From: Gnetum montanum
Taxonomy: Eukaryota > Streptophyta > Gnetopsida > Gnetales > Gnetaceae
NCBI GenBank assembly: GCA_015680685.1
Contig: MNCI01012628.1
Coordinates: 1,628,652 to 1,692,651, forward strand
DNA length: 64,000 nt
Direction: 5' to 3'
The first letter of the stretch is position 1, and each line of letters opens with the position of its first letter. Positions 32,910 through 45,398 of the stretch are shown here, piece after piece. Both the position numbers and the translations under genes were made by a program. The notes below the pieces were generated by a model, which was not told where the DNA came from, ran no database searches, and saw only the letters and a program-made list of their open reading frames with translations.

Positions 32910-34760
32910 AAAATATCAAAGGCTTCTTCTCATAGGAATGAATCTCCACCACATATTGAAGAATCCAATCAACGATAAGAGGCACTGAAAAAGCCCCAAC
33001 AACTTAGAGTTGTCTATGCCCATCTAGATCCTTATAATCCAGATTTCACTTTCATCCTTCATCAAGATGAATAGTTGCATTGGAGGAACATGAAAGCCAA
33101 CATTATGTTGCCTCCTAATCGATCTATTCCTGCCATGTTGATGACCAATCTCATCAGATTAGGCATCGCAATACTCAATCTTGAATATGATGTCCTAGAC
33201 CACACATATAGGAAATATTAGCCTACAGATGCCTAGATTAAGAAAGATCAGCACATGGAAGCTTGTTTTTACAAATGCAAAGGGAGGGACCAAATTTCTT
33301 CTCAAGGCTCTCCCAATATACAGACTCACCTCCTTTAAATGAGGATGATATTCTTCAGCAATGGTTATAGTTCACATTGGATGACAACCAAGAAGAAGAA
33401 AGAAAAGGATCAAGAGTCCAACAGATATCAAGGGTGAGGTCCCACAGTCATTCCTCTAATGATAAGAACAAAGAAAAAATAGTGGAATGGAATGGGAAAG
33501 GAAGCATAAGAGAAGGACTAGCATGCATCATTCTCCTAGTCCTCCCTCTTCATCCTTGTCATCCTCTTTTTTCTCAAATTATGATAAAAGGAGTCATGGC
33601 TAAAACAAAAGGAGAAGTAGTCAGGATTGGGATAGAGATGAATGAAGATCCCATCAAGCTAATCAAGGTTAGAGGCATAAATAACCATAAGATAAAGAAG
33701 ATTACCACTTATAGTGAAGGCACCATAGGACTTATCATAGGCATCATGACTGTGAAAGGGGCCACCATGAATGAAATGACTATGATGAGACTCTACTAGC
33801 TACTAGAAACATGATTAATATTTCAGAGGTAGTGAGAATTCCCACAAGGAAATAATGAGATAGCAAGATTAAGAGGCTAGATATGGATACTATCTCCAAG
33901 TTCTAAGGAGGGTATAATGCAGCTTTACAAAATCATCTACAACCTTTATATGATGCATGTGCCTTATAGAACATAGAAAATGAATGGCAGGAATTTAAAT
34001 TATTCCTAAGAACACTCATCAAAGAAGCAGAAAGTTGGTACCAATCCTTGAAACTAAAATCTATTCACCAATGAAGTACCATGTTAGAACTATTCAATGA
34101 CAAATACCAAACATACTCCAGAGTATCTAACTTGTGAAGGTAGATCCAAGGATGGAAATAGAGAAATCATGAGTCCTTGGATGTGGCCTTGGGTAGGTAC
34201 TACTATCTGTTACACTAATGCCTAGACCATGAATACTCTCAAAGGGAGAAACTTCACCATATCGTAGATGGACTCTAAAATAGAACTAGGGAAACTGTTG
34301 AGATCTATGCCCAAGGAAGACACTCAAAAATGTGGATCCACCATATTCAAAGGCTAAAAAATAGATGACCAAAGAAGAACGGAAGCTAAAAAAAATTGAG
34401 AGTGCAAAGGAGTATAACAAGGATCCCTCCATTCACAAAAGGGAGATGCATTTCTATGATTCAGAGGGGAAAGCACCATTTAATGAAGTGGTGCAAATGA
34501 AGACCTTGTTAATACAAAAATTTGTCACTAAAATATTAGCTAAGATTTATAAAATGTGAACTTCTTAGATGAAAATTTCCAAACAACTCTTAAAATTGTA
34601 AAAGAAAGAGCAAATAAAAGGAGTAGTGGTCAAGATAAAAGGAGAAAGAACGATATAGAAAGGGGTTACCATCAACAAAAGGATAAAGTTGCAATAGTCA
34701 AAGAGGTTGCAAATTCCAAAATAGATGATGAAAAATGTGATATCTAATAGTATGAACATC
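32910..34760 (+). pseudogene. gag of the Tat/Athila-type element
   Basis: The N-terminal part reads VYAHLDPYNPDFTF; a basic Arg/Ser/Asp-rich linker follows (33370-33780); then the capsid core (33840-34330) with ENEWQEFKLFLRTLIKEAESWYQSL and ELFNDKYQ, where the family has the A..W...L and F...F blocks. A Lys/Glu-rich tail ends near 34750. In-frame stops occur throughout. A Pro/Gln/Tyr-rich linker (34850-35150) separates it from protease. The product would be the capsid protein. Confidence 0.7.
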
Positions 34761-35519
34761 TTTAGGGATGTTTTCTAGTGGTTTCACATCTACAGGAATC
34801 TAGGGTATATGCATTGAATCCTAAATTTACAAAAAGGTAAACACCTAGGTAGTTCCCTTACCCATAAGGTAACTACAGGCAGTAGTTCCAACAACCAACA
34901 TATTATTTGAGTGAAGCACCTCCTCAACCTCAAGAGCAATACTAGCAATGGAAAAATTCATAGTTGTGGGGGATGCCACCACCATGGCAACAATGTCCTT
35001 ATAGGCAACCAGACCCTTATGCATATTACATCCAATAACATCTATCTCCTTATGGCTCATCCAGCCACACCTCCTTCTCTCATCACTACTATCCTTTGGG
35101 ATACTATAGGGCACCTTTTCCAAGAAGTAAGTCTCATTTTCCTTTCCCTCCTTCATATTCCTTAATAGTCCCTACATCCTTAGCCACTACACCCTTGCCA
35201 CCTACTCCATCTATGCAAGAAGAAATTCTACCATAGCCATAATAGAAAAATGCCACAAGGGCAATAAACTTATAGTAGGATATTCATCCAAGTGGTTCTA
35301 AATAGAAACACTGCAAGAGGTCATTCTTTAGAATAAATAGTCACACAAAATCCTTGTAGACACCCATGGCTATTAACCCTACCTTATCTACTTCTGAAAG
35401 TACTCTCAAGCTGCCTTCAAAACAAAAGTCCTCTAATGTCCACATTGTCATGTTGACCCACATGATCACTGATTGGATAAAGGTTGGTCACCTTCCTAGG
35501 AATCCATCTAATCTTGGAA

Positions 35520-35880
35520 GTCCCCTTATCTATTTACATATTACAAGAAATGATCCATGTAACACTTTGTTAGATTCATGTCTTGAGGTGAACTTAATCT
35601 TCCAAGAAATGTACAAGACTTGGAACCTACCTCCTCTCAAAAAGAATAACATCACCGAAACTTGTGGATCAATCTATTATTGTTCCTTTGGGGCTAGTGG
35701 AGGAAATCCTAACCATTATCTATGGATGGTCCTGTCCTACAAATTTCCTTGTAATCCATGTGAATAATTGGAAGGGGGAATTCCTTATCATTATGGAAAC
35801 GACTTGGCTAAGTACCATAGATGCCAAGATGAGGATTAGAGACCTTTCCTTGGAAATTTTTAAGGAAAATAAGTTTTGAA
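35520..35880 (+). pseudogene. Aspartic protease remnant
   Basis: NTLLDSCLEVNLIFQEMYK (near 35560-35615) aligns with the gypsy protease active-site block, in which the family has D-S/T-G followed by xxVN. The Gly of the triad has become Cys, so it is inactive. A second strand region with YGWSCPTNFLVIHV follows in another frame (near 35720-35765). Confidence 0.6.
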
Positions 35881-36399
35881 AAATGGAGAAGAAGTGAGTT
35901 CCATGCATCACATATAGTGATACAAGGTGCCATTGTATGTAGAAAATATGAATAGTCAAAGGTACATCTATCCAAGAATGTAACCAATATGCCAAACTAG
36001 TAATCATTCAAAATTTCTTGTATGCAGCAGCCATGGAACAGGATGGTACTCAATGGTTGACATCAAAACAACAAGCTAAATCCATAATATCCACGGAACC
36101 ATTTGAGAGCCTCATAAGTGCCTACATGGAGAATATAGATGAAATGAAGCAACTCCATAGATAACTCTTCCACAAACAAAATTAAATAGATTGGGGAGAT
36201 TTGGAAATCCCAGACCACTTCAAGTAGGAGCTCCTTGAACTAAGAACTTTATTGGAAACTCTAAAATATGCTTTCCTTAATAATGGCAAGTTGGTAATTA
36301 TTAATGTCAACTTTGCTCATGATCAGAAGAAGAAGCTACTAAAGGTGGTGAACAAATGGCCAAGAGCCTTTGCCTAGTCATATCATGAACTAACAGGAA

Positions 36400-37030
36400 T
36401 ACAACCATAGATATGCCAACATCACATCTATACAGACTCTTCCATGAAGCCAAGAGGAAATTGTAGAGAAGGTTAAACCCAAAACTTAAGTAAGTTATTA
36501 AGCAAGAAGTAGAACAACTTCTTAAGGACAGGTTCATATATCCAATTGCGAATAGTGAATGGATTAGCCCACTCATGATTATACCTAAGAAAGAAGGGAA
36601 GTGGAGAGTCTACATAGATTTCATACTGTTAAATATGGCAACCTTCAATGATCATTTTTCATTACCATTTGTAGACCAAGTGTTAGATACCATCACAGGA
36701 TATTACTACTACAACTTTTTGGATGATTATAATGGCTACAACTAAATCCAAATTGCACCATAGAATTAGACCAAAAGAATGTTCACAAGTCCTTGTGATA
36801 CTTTTGCATATAGAAAGATGCCCTTTGGCCTATGCAATGCTCCTACTACTTTTGAATGCTTAGTGCTTAGCATCTTCCAACAATAGATTGGCAGTGGAGT
36901 AGAAGTCTTCATGAATGACTTCTCTACCTATGATACCACTTTTGAGCAAGCCTTGGACCATCTCAAGCAAGTGATTCAATGATGTGTGGAGACCAATTTG
37001 AAGTTCAACTAGCAAAAAACCACTTGATTT
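36400..37030 (+). pseudogene. Reverse transcriptase remnant
   Basis: Blocks in order: KQEVEQLLKDRFIYPI; NSEWISPLMIIPKKEGKWRV; FSLPFVDQVLD; RKMPFGLCNAPTTFE; VEVFMNDFSTYD. The catalytic box (near 36906-36920) has Asn for the first Asp, so polymerase activity is lost. It is otherwise recognisable over the full RT length, with several stops. Confidence 0.85.
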
Positions 37031-37319
37031 TCCAATAAGGCATAGTTTTGGGACACTGTATTTTAAAAAGAAAGAGCAAGATGCACCTGGAAAAAGTACA
37101 AGTCATCTAAGAATTACCAGATAGCTTGAAATGGTAAAAGGCATAAGGTCATTCCTTGGGCATACTTGTTATTATCAATTTTTCATCATGAATTTCTCAA
37201 GAATTGCTAAGCTGTTGGTAGAGCTAACAAAGAAGGATGTACCCTTCAAGTACACCAAGGAATATGAACTAGCATTCTAGAAGTTAAAGAAAAATCTCAT
37301 AAAGACTCCCATTCTACAT

Positions 37320-37700
37320 GCTCAAAATTGGTCTAGACCCCTCCACATCATGATGGATGCATCCAATTATGCATTGTGGGTAGTGCTTACATAATTAGAT
37401 AATTAGAAACATCCTTATAACATACATTGTGCAAGAAAAATCATTATGGAGGCATAATTAAATTACACCACCACAGAGAAGGAGCTCATGGTGGTGGTGT
37501 ATGCCTTAGAGAAATTTAGGCATTATGTGCTTAGATATTAGACCTTTGTGCATACATACTATAGTGCCATCAGGTTCCTAATGAATAGGCAAATGGTGAG
37601 TCCCCATGTCATATGGTGGCTAGTGATTTTACAAGAGTTCAATCTTATGATGGTGGATAGGAAGGAAACTACGAACATGTTCACTGATCACTTGTCTTGA
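37320..37700 (+). pseudogene. RNase H (RT-connected) remnant
   Basis: PLHIMMDASNYALWVVL, NYTTTEKELMVVVYALEKFR and the following HYV block match the gypsy RNase H-like domain (first acid in the MDAS block, second in TTEKEL). Stops are present in the frame. Confidence 0.8.
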
Positions 37701-37959
37701 TTACAATGGAACAACAAAAAATTCAAAAGGCCTTTATTTGATCAATTTCTAAATGAACTCCTCTTTGTAAAAGTTGTTGAAGTTTAAGGTCCTCAAGGTC
37801 TTAATTAGTACATTGAATTCCTTCCTTATCTACTCACTCAGAAGACTCCTTAAGAATGGGATAATAAGAAGAAACAACAGCTTCTTTTTTCAAGTCAAGC
37901 ATTACATGGATATCAAAGGTAACCTTTACAAGTTTTGTGCTAATGGCTTAGTATGATGA

Positions 37960-39055
37960 TGCATTGGTGATGCTAATCAACTACAGATCCTCCAAGATGC
38001 TCATGAAGATACTTGTAGGGGCCATTATGTAGGAAGGAGGATGAATGTGAAAATTCTCATGGTAGGATACTTTTCATTGATAATCTTCAGGGATGTCCAT
38101 CAATTTTTCTATCCATACAAGCATTTCCAAAGAGATGGAGAGATGACCATATGAATGGATGGGTCCCAATAATGGATCCAACCACTAGAGCCTTTCAACC
38201 TTTGGGGCAAAGACTTCATGGGGCTCATCAACCCAATGTTAAATGAGAAGGCATATAACATCATAGTAGTTGGCTACTACACAATGTGGGTTGAAGCTGC
38301 AACCATCATCACTTGTTCATCTATCACTATAGCATTATTTGTTCAACAAAATGTGGTAAATAGGTTTGGTGTACCTAGGATACTTATTTCTAATAATGAA
38401 ACTCACTTTACAGGTGCTACTTTTTGGAAACTGATGTAACACTTAGGGATGCAACATAAATTAAGACCTCCCTGTCATCCCCAAGCTAATGGTCAAGCCA
38501 AAGTTACTAATAGGGAAATAACTAGGATAATAACATGAACAATTGGTAAATATAGGAAGGAATAGAGCACAAAACTTAACGATGCTCTATGGACTTATCG
38601 ATCAACCTAGAAACTTACTATAGGTTATTCTCCCTATGGCTTGGTATACAAAAAACTACCAACACTTCCAGTCCAAGCTGAGCTCTATACACTCTCAACA
38701 AGTTGTGAGCTTGATCTTGATCTAAGCCTAACACAAAAGGAATGCCTAATGATACTAAATGTGCTAGAGAAGAATCACCAAATAGCCCTATCAATGAATG
38801 AAGTGCATAAGGAACCTGTCAAATAATATCATGATGCATGCATAAGGAGAGTTAAATTTTGACTGGCTGATAAGATTCTTTATTGTAATCTCATGCATGT
38901 ACCACAATGTAAAAAGTTTCAAACACTATGGAAAGGACCTTACATCATTCATGCAACTTTTCCTTTCAGTGCCATGATAATTTACCATCCTTCAAGCTCA
39001 GAAAAATGGCTATTAGTCAATATCCAACAAATGAAGCCTTTCTTTGAAATAGGAT
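37960..39055 (+). pseudogene. Integrase remnant
   Basis: The core begins with FNLWGKDFMG (first Asp kept). It continues with VGYYTMWVEAATI, then ILISNNETHFTG, where the family has S-D-N-G-T-F, then HPQANGQAKVTNRE, where the catalytic Glu is Lys. The C-terminal part includes LWKGPYIIH and ends near QQMKPFFEIG at TAG 39053. The second Asp and the Glu of the DDE triad are both replaced, so it is inactive. The longest open pieces are 38218-38439 and 38641-38826. Confidence 0.85.
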
Positions 39056-41060
39056 AATCAGTACCGCTAACACCTCAATAGATGGATAAGGCTGCACTAT
39101 TTTTCAAATCTCCTCCTTTCAACTTAGTCATGGGGAATATGGCCAACCCTTTTAACATTCTATGAAGGCTATCTAGTTTTCATCTTTTTTTAGATTATTC
39201 TTCATAAATTTTCAATTTTCTTAAATATTTTACTATTATATATATATATTTTTCCATTTCTTTCTCCTAACTTTACTTTTTCTGGTTTTGTTGTTATGAA
39301 ATTTTTAATTTTTTCCATGGTTATCGTTCCTACTAGATGTTAATTAATGTAGTCTTAATGTTATGATTGATTGCCAAATGAGCAAATTTTATCTCTAGAT
39401 TATGTCCTCAATTAAGAGGTTGTTAATTTTTTAATGACATTAGGCAGTGAGTTCACAACATCCATCCATTTCATCTACTTTATGGAGTTCTGTATCATGA
39501 AAGCATGAAGTCCTTCCATAATGGAAACTTAAAGTAATCAATGATCTTGTTACTTAATAGACTCTAAACAAACCAAGTAGAAATCAACAAGGATGTAACC
39601 TCAAGGGGATTTTTATGTTATCTTTTTAACTTTCCTCTCAAGTTTTATGATCTCCCATTGGTAGATTACCACTTCTATTATCGATCATAACAAGAAGCAT
39701 GTCTTTGTATGGTGTGGTTCCCATGTAAGAAAACAAAAATAAAAACATGGGAATTCAATGCACATCCCTTAAACACAATAATGGGCTACAAGCACTAGTT
39801 ATGGGGTTGGAAAGACATGTAACCCATGCCTAAAGGCAACCCTCTAACTAAGATGTTCCTTCCTTCTTCTCTTTTTTTCTTCTCTTGGAGTAGTGGTTGT
39901 CCTATGAGAGTTATTGTGTTCTTTTGATGCTTATTGAGAGAGGATTTATCAATGTGAGATCATTGTTAGTGGAATGGAGTTGGTCCTGACTAGGGATGAG
40001 CTAGTATTAGATCATCTTAATCATAAGCTCCACATGGATCCCACACAACCTAGATCCAAATCACTTAATCACCGATCTCTCTCTACCATCATTCCTACCT
40101 ATCATTGATCACCTTGCTACCTCCTATTATTGTCAATTGATGTACTTGTTATGGTACTAACATAATCCTCGAATGATCTCTCATGTGGACTTAACTTTTC
40201 ACTTATAATAACAATTAATAATCCTTGATGCCTATAAATTTCTCATGATGAGAGCATGCAAGGTCATCATAGGCATAAGCCTACTTTGGGGAGGACCCAT
40301 TTGCATATCCTTTGGTCTCATTAAGTTAAAATTTCTATCCCTTTGTTATTTTCCCCAATTGATCTTAACAACTTACATTTCAAACATCCAGTTTTTCATT
40401 CTTTTGACATTATTAATTCATCTAAATCTAATTCACTCTCCTCTCCCAAAAAAATTACAACCCTCTTCTATGTTTTTTCCATCCTCCTATGTTTTCTTGA
40501 ATTTCATTGGGCTCTTGTTTCATTCCCAAACTCATTCAAAATTCCTCATCTTTCATATGACGTTGGTTGTAAACAACTACGTCAATGCAATGGGATTTGT
40601 CAACGTAGCCCTATTAACACATCTTCATCAATGCAACACAAGAATACTATATATACATGCAACACTAAGCCATTTTTGCATCATTTCTCATAAACACATG
40701 AGGATTTTTTCAAATTTTTCAGAGCTCAAGAACCTTTCAAGAACCATAACTCTCAAACCACTAACCCAATTCAACCGATTTTTCAATACTTAAGCTACTG
40801 GAGGTAAGCTTTACGTCATGGGGGAAATAAACCTTTGGATTCTTTTAGAAATTTTTTTGAAATTTTCCTAACTCCCCAAGATTCATCCATTAAAATAATA
40901 TTAAATTACTCATCCCAAGTGGGTTAACCTAACAAACAACCTCTAGTCACTAACCAATAAAATAAAATTAAAATAATATAACCTGCCAACATCACAAACA
41001 AGCCTAAGCATAACCCCAGCTAATAAGAAAGATATCAAAAGAACTAAGGGTTATGAAGTA
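39056..41060 (+). other. Region between pol and the 3' ORF of the Tat/Athila-type element
   Basis: Non-coding, with a pyrimidine-rich run near 39180-39290. A 182-codon open frame (40245-40793) looks like chance. At 40649-40659 CTATATATACA resembles a TATA box, and at 40797-40805 CTGGAGGTAAGC is a strong splice-donor match. Both lie shortly before the 3' ORF, so a separate or spliced transcript for that ORF is possible. Confidence 0.4.
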
Positions 41061-43890
41061 AAAAGCTATTCTTTGGTTATGTTTGTGAGCACAAACGACA
41101 CCAAAGTGAGGATTACAAGTGGAAGGGCCTTTCTAGCCCTGGAAGAAGTAATCAAGAGGAGGAAAAAGGCAATAGCAATAACCATAGAAGCCTCAAGAGC
41201 AAGAAATTGAGCTAACTGATGTAACAAAACCTTTTCAAGAGAAGCCCAAAGTGGAATTTTTCTGATAAATTTTCACTGTAGAAATAGACTAGTATAAGTA
41301 GAATGAAGTCTCTAGGCCAAGGCCAAACCTTGAAGTTATCCTCACAAAGGCCTGCCTAAAGAAAATAAGAACCAAGAAGGTCTAGAGTTCCATTCTTCAA
41401 GAGTTGAACTTTTTACCCTTCTTGGAATTCACACTAGAAGAAGTTTCCAAATAATTACAAGGATTTCCCATGTAGTCCATTCTCTCCAACAGTGGAGAAT
41501 GGTACATGAGGGAGACTTACTTTTTTTAAAACAACCAACAAGGAGATGCATCTGTAAAGATCAATGACATCACTATCTCCTACTCAGTTAAGGCCATTAT
41601 GAAGATCCTCCATTTGCTTAACACTAGGATAAAGTTAACAAAAATTTCTACATAATCAAACTCTAGAGCTAAGAAGGAATGGATCTAGGATTGCTATGAA
41701 GTGAACTGTAAGAAGTATGGTACCCTCACAAAGGTGGATCGTACATATTTCAAGATTGTGGCCTATCACCTGAACCTAATGATGAGGTTCAACAATTCCT
41801 GATCAACCTTCCCTAGCTCATTTATTTGAAAATAAAAGAAATTTTTAAGAAAAATGAGAAGGAAATAAAGACACTTCCCTTTTCATGCCTCATTCACAAA
41901 TTGTGCAAGAGGGGACAGATAGTGCACTATGTCAATGACATGATTTCCTATGCTCCTACTGTATCATGGCAAAACATGATGAAGGACAAGGTAGCAACTA
42001 AGCTACAAGAGGAGGAGAGGCTACCATCGCCACCACTTGAAGGAGAAACTACACCAGAGATGCTTAGAGTTGTCGAAAGGCTCAGAAAAATTTGAAAGTA
42101 GTAGCTGTAGCAATAGCAAGGCTCAGCAGGTGGTGAGGAGTCCTTGGTTTACCATCCATCCTTGAGCCATCTCAACAAGGTCATGAAGATCATCAATTGG
42201 CTAGACCATAAAATAACACTACTATTCTTAGCTCAAAGATACCAAGCACTCATGAAATCCAATCCAAGTACTCAGGAGATCATGGTATTGATACCTAGAC
42301 AAACATTTCCTGAAATTTCAAGAAATGCTATGACCTTCTTCATCAAATTGGAGGAAGGTAAGGGAAAAACTATCCTGGTCATGTAGAACAAAGGCCAAGA
42401 GATAGCAATAGAAATCATGGACGATAGGATGGATAAAGCCCTAAATGCTCTTACAGTGACCATACCAAACATTCCCATAATGGTGGACATCCATACATCC
42501 TTTGGAGCAAGGAGTGATCGATTAAGAACTACCCAACATGAGGAAGTGTTGGAATAACTAGTTGGAACTAGGTAACTACTTTCGAAGATCTTTCATCTTC
42601 TAGATGAGATCCCTATGAACTAGTTGTAACTGCTTGAAATGAAGAAAAAATTGCTAATTACCAATGCTCAACTAAAGGCAGCCACCAATTCCAATCATTA
42701 GTTGGCAGCCAAGGTTGCAGATTTGCATGGTTGTTTCTTCAATCCTACTATTCTTAAGCCAAATTTTATGAGGAATGAAGCTTTTCAGTAGCTTCAACAT
42801 AGATAAAAAATGACTGAGAATGAAAAGGAGGCATCAATCTTTGACACGTCTTTGTTGGAAGCCATGTCTTTCAACACCAACAAGGACTTGTCGCAAGTCT
42901 GAAATGAAAAATTGGTCTTGATCAAAGATAACCATCATCTACGAAATGTTGAACAACAAAAAAACCAAGTGATCAAACTCATCTACTAATAGTAGGAGTA
43001 GCTAGCCAAGGTAATACTAGATTTAAGGAGGTTGGCAGTGGAGATCTGTAATCTCTCAATGGAGGAAGTCTATGTGCTTCATCAAAAGATAGCCATTAAG
43101 GTACCCGCCTCAAAGAACAAAGCCCTAAAATTTGAATGGGTGAAAAATCATTATAGGGACCAGGTTGGAATCCTCAAAGAGGTTAGTAAAAAAGAAATTC
43201 AACTGGTAATGACAAAGATGAATGAGGCTCATCAATAGTTCCAACAATGAGGCGACGTGTGCCAACCCATCTTTGATTGACTAAACATGTACAATAAAGT
43301 TGAAATCTACCTAAAGGAGTTGCAAATTGACGAGAGGATAGAATATATGGAGCTTACTAGCCTTCATTACATTAGTTTGACAGCAAGAAGACTAAGGTCA
43401 AAATTCAAAAAATAAGTGGTTAGTTTCTACCTCCTCTATGAGATGAAATTCATGCATCACAAAGAGATAAAACAAAAGTTGAGATGACCAACATAGAGCT
43501 TGAAGTTCTTAGGAGAAAATTCACTAATAAACAATCCATTATTGAGAACCTAGACAAAAGGATGAATGACTACCATGAGCTGTAGAACCTAGTGAAGACA
43601 TTCATCATCGAATGTAAGATATTCATAGCTTGGTTCATCAACACGAAGAAGCTATTTCCTTCGATGTCATGCATGTGGGACATCCTTGCACCAACCCACA
43701 TCAGTGAAGCTACATGGAATGCTTACACATGTGGTAAAGAAGAAAATATGAAATCATTGTTGGATGCTTTCAAACTCCTAGCAACAACAATGGCAATAGC
43801 ACATCAACCTCCACCTCAACCTCTACCAGTGTTAGAACTTGGCAAAAGATCTTTAGCACTACAGGAAGCTCCACCATTAGGCACTATTTG
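41060..43890 (+). pseudogene. Accessory 3' ORF of the Tat/Athila-type element
   Basis: One reading frame holds the main open pieces 41826-42095, 42144-42386 and 43032-43238, interrupted by stops rather than frameshifts; the last piece (43592-43891) is in another frame. An N-terminal piece at about 41085-41210 (VRITSGRAFLALEEVIKRRK) probably belongs to it. The middle has TLPFSCLIHKLCKRGQ and a Pro/Glu stretch. The C-terminal half is rich in Lys, Glu and Leu (coiled-coil-like). About 900 residues originally. Tat/Athila elements carry poorly understood extra ORFs in this position, sometimes called env-like. I see no signal peptide or membrane anchor here, so I do not call it an envelope. Confidence 0.55.
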
Positions 43891-44132
43891 AGAATTCATC
43901 ATCTCTTCGAAAACTTTATAAGCACCTACTACAATTTTTGTAAAGTGTTTAATTTTTCTAATTGACATTAATTTTTCCAATCTTAAATAATCCGGCACTA
44001 AGAGTTAGTAGAATTAGTTAGCTAGTCTATTTGTCTTCTTTTTAATAAATTCCATACTTCTCCAAATTTTGTAAGAAGCTCAAGCCTACTTTTTTTCACT
44101 CAATGATTATTTTTCATTTAATTGTGAGGGTA

Positions 44133-44977
44133 TGATGAGCTATCAATCCCCATCAATGCATGATCAAGTGTGTTAATGCAAATGCACTAATGCTAATGTA
44201 AGCAATGCTTATATAAATGCATTCATCATCTGCATTTATGAAACTTAGAAATCATAGCATAGCGAAGCTCTTGCAATTTCTTCTTCCCATAGAATATTTT
44301 CCCACTAAGTGCCCACAGTGTGAATTTAAGAAATTTTACAGTTCTTTATTCAAATGCCTATGTACTTGAATTCATTGGCATGAATGGAAATAAAGTTGAG
44401 ATTTCCTATATTCACTGTAGCACTTAGAAAAGTTTACTTTTTACATTCAACACTTTAACTTTCATGTAATTTACATTGATGACTTTAAATAATTAATGCA
44501 ATTAATCATAAATACATGAGTATGACCACTTCAAGCATAACATATTATGCTTGATAATCCTAGTAGTGGATATTTTGTATACCTAACAATTGCCACTTGG
44601 CAACTAGCAGTGTTAATATGAGTCTGGGATATGTAAGGCAAGTGGGTACAGTTACTCTATGTTAGGATAGTTAGTTACTAGATTAGCATATTAGTTAGAT
44701 AGTTAATTTTTAATTCTTTATCTACTCATCTAGTCATTAGGATAAAAATATATTTAAAACACTTATAAAAATATACATCATGTGATTAAACTCACATTTA
44801 TTCATACGCACTAATCACAAACAAGTGTGAGTTAGGAAGGCAATGATCATACAACTCCACAATTTACTCTTTAGGACTATAGGCAAGCTTAGGAGACAGT
44901 CTACAGAATTTGACTAGATTGCCATTGAATGCTTGTGATTCATATGGTTGAACATAGGAAAAGCTTAGCACTCATCA
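44133..44977 (+). repeat. 3' LTR of the Tat/Athila-type element
   Basis: TGATGAGC...GCACTCATCA, 845 bases. It is preceded by the purine-rich TTGTGAGGGTA. A TATA motif (TATATAAAT) is near 44210. Confidence 0.9.
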
Positions 44978-45222
44978 CATAGCCATAACACAAGAATCCC
45001 ATGCATACCAACACCATGAGTCCTAACCTACACATGCATACACATAACACTTAAACAATTATCTTACCTTAATACCTATCATGTTCACTAATTATCTTAG
45101 ACATCATCACTATTCACTACATGTGTTAAGAGTCTTGGTTCCACTTGTACATCTTTAATTTTCATTTTAAGGATTAATTTTATTTTCATTATTGTTATTT
45201 CTTAAGATATCATAACTATTTC

Positions 45223-45398
45223 ACCATCTAGGAAGTAATGTTTACGCTATTATGACTATTAGCCTTACTTTGCAACCCTTACCATCTAGAAAACTACTTC
45301 TAGATCATCAAGGCTATTAGGCTCACTTCACATTACTTACTATCTAGGCAACTATTTCTAGGCCATTAGGACTCACTTTGCATCCCTCATTGTCTAGG
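45223..45398. repeat. 58-bp tandem array, about 3.2 units
   Basis: Units beginning ACCATCTAGRAA start at 45223, 45281, 45339 and 45389 (the third is 8 bases shorter). Each contains CTATTAG or CATTAGG followed by a CTCACTT/CTTACTT block and ends ...CAACCCTT or a close variant. Confidence 0.75.

Larger units (their letters stand above)
31895..44982 (+). mobile_element. Full-length Tat/Athila-type Ty3/gypsy element (31900-44977, target duplication catag)
   Basis: 5' LTR 31900-32775, tRNA-Asp-type primer site 32777-32794, gag-pol remnant 32910-39055, non-coding 39056-41060, extra 3' ORF to 43890, 3' LTR 44133-44977. The 5-mer catag is present at both ends (31895-31899 and 44978-44982), so the boundaries are exact. 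The tRNA-Asp primer, large size and long region between pol and the 3' LTR are known features of the Tat/Athila branch. All ORFs are broken by stops, and the LTRs differ at about 25 of 220 positions in the stretch I compared. The same LTR type appears as solo LTRs at 6717, 12291, 55648, 56434 and 62212. Confidence 0.9.

Noticed and set aside
33377-33799. 140-codon ORF as an independent gene
   Set aside because: Only its beginning lies in the gag frame of the Tat/Athila-type element; the rest is a shifted reading of the basic gag linker.
40245-40793. 182-codon open frame between pol and the 3' ORF of the 13-kb element
   Set aside because: Low-complexity hydrophobic sequence with an overlapping 116-codon frame beside it; no domain. 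The TATA-like and donor-like motifs in it make a leader more likely than a coding region.
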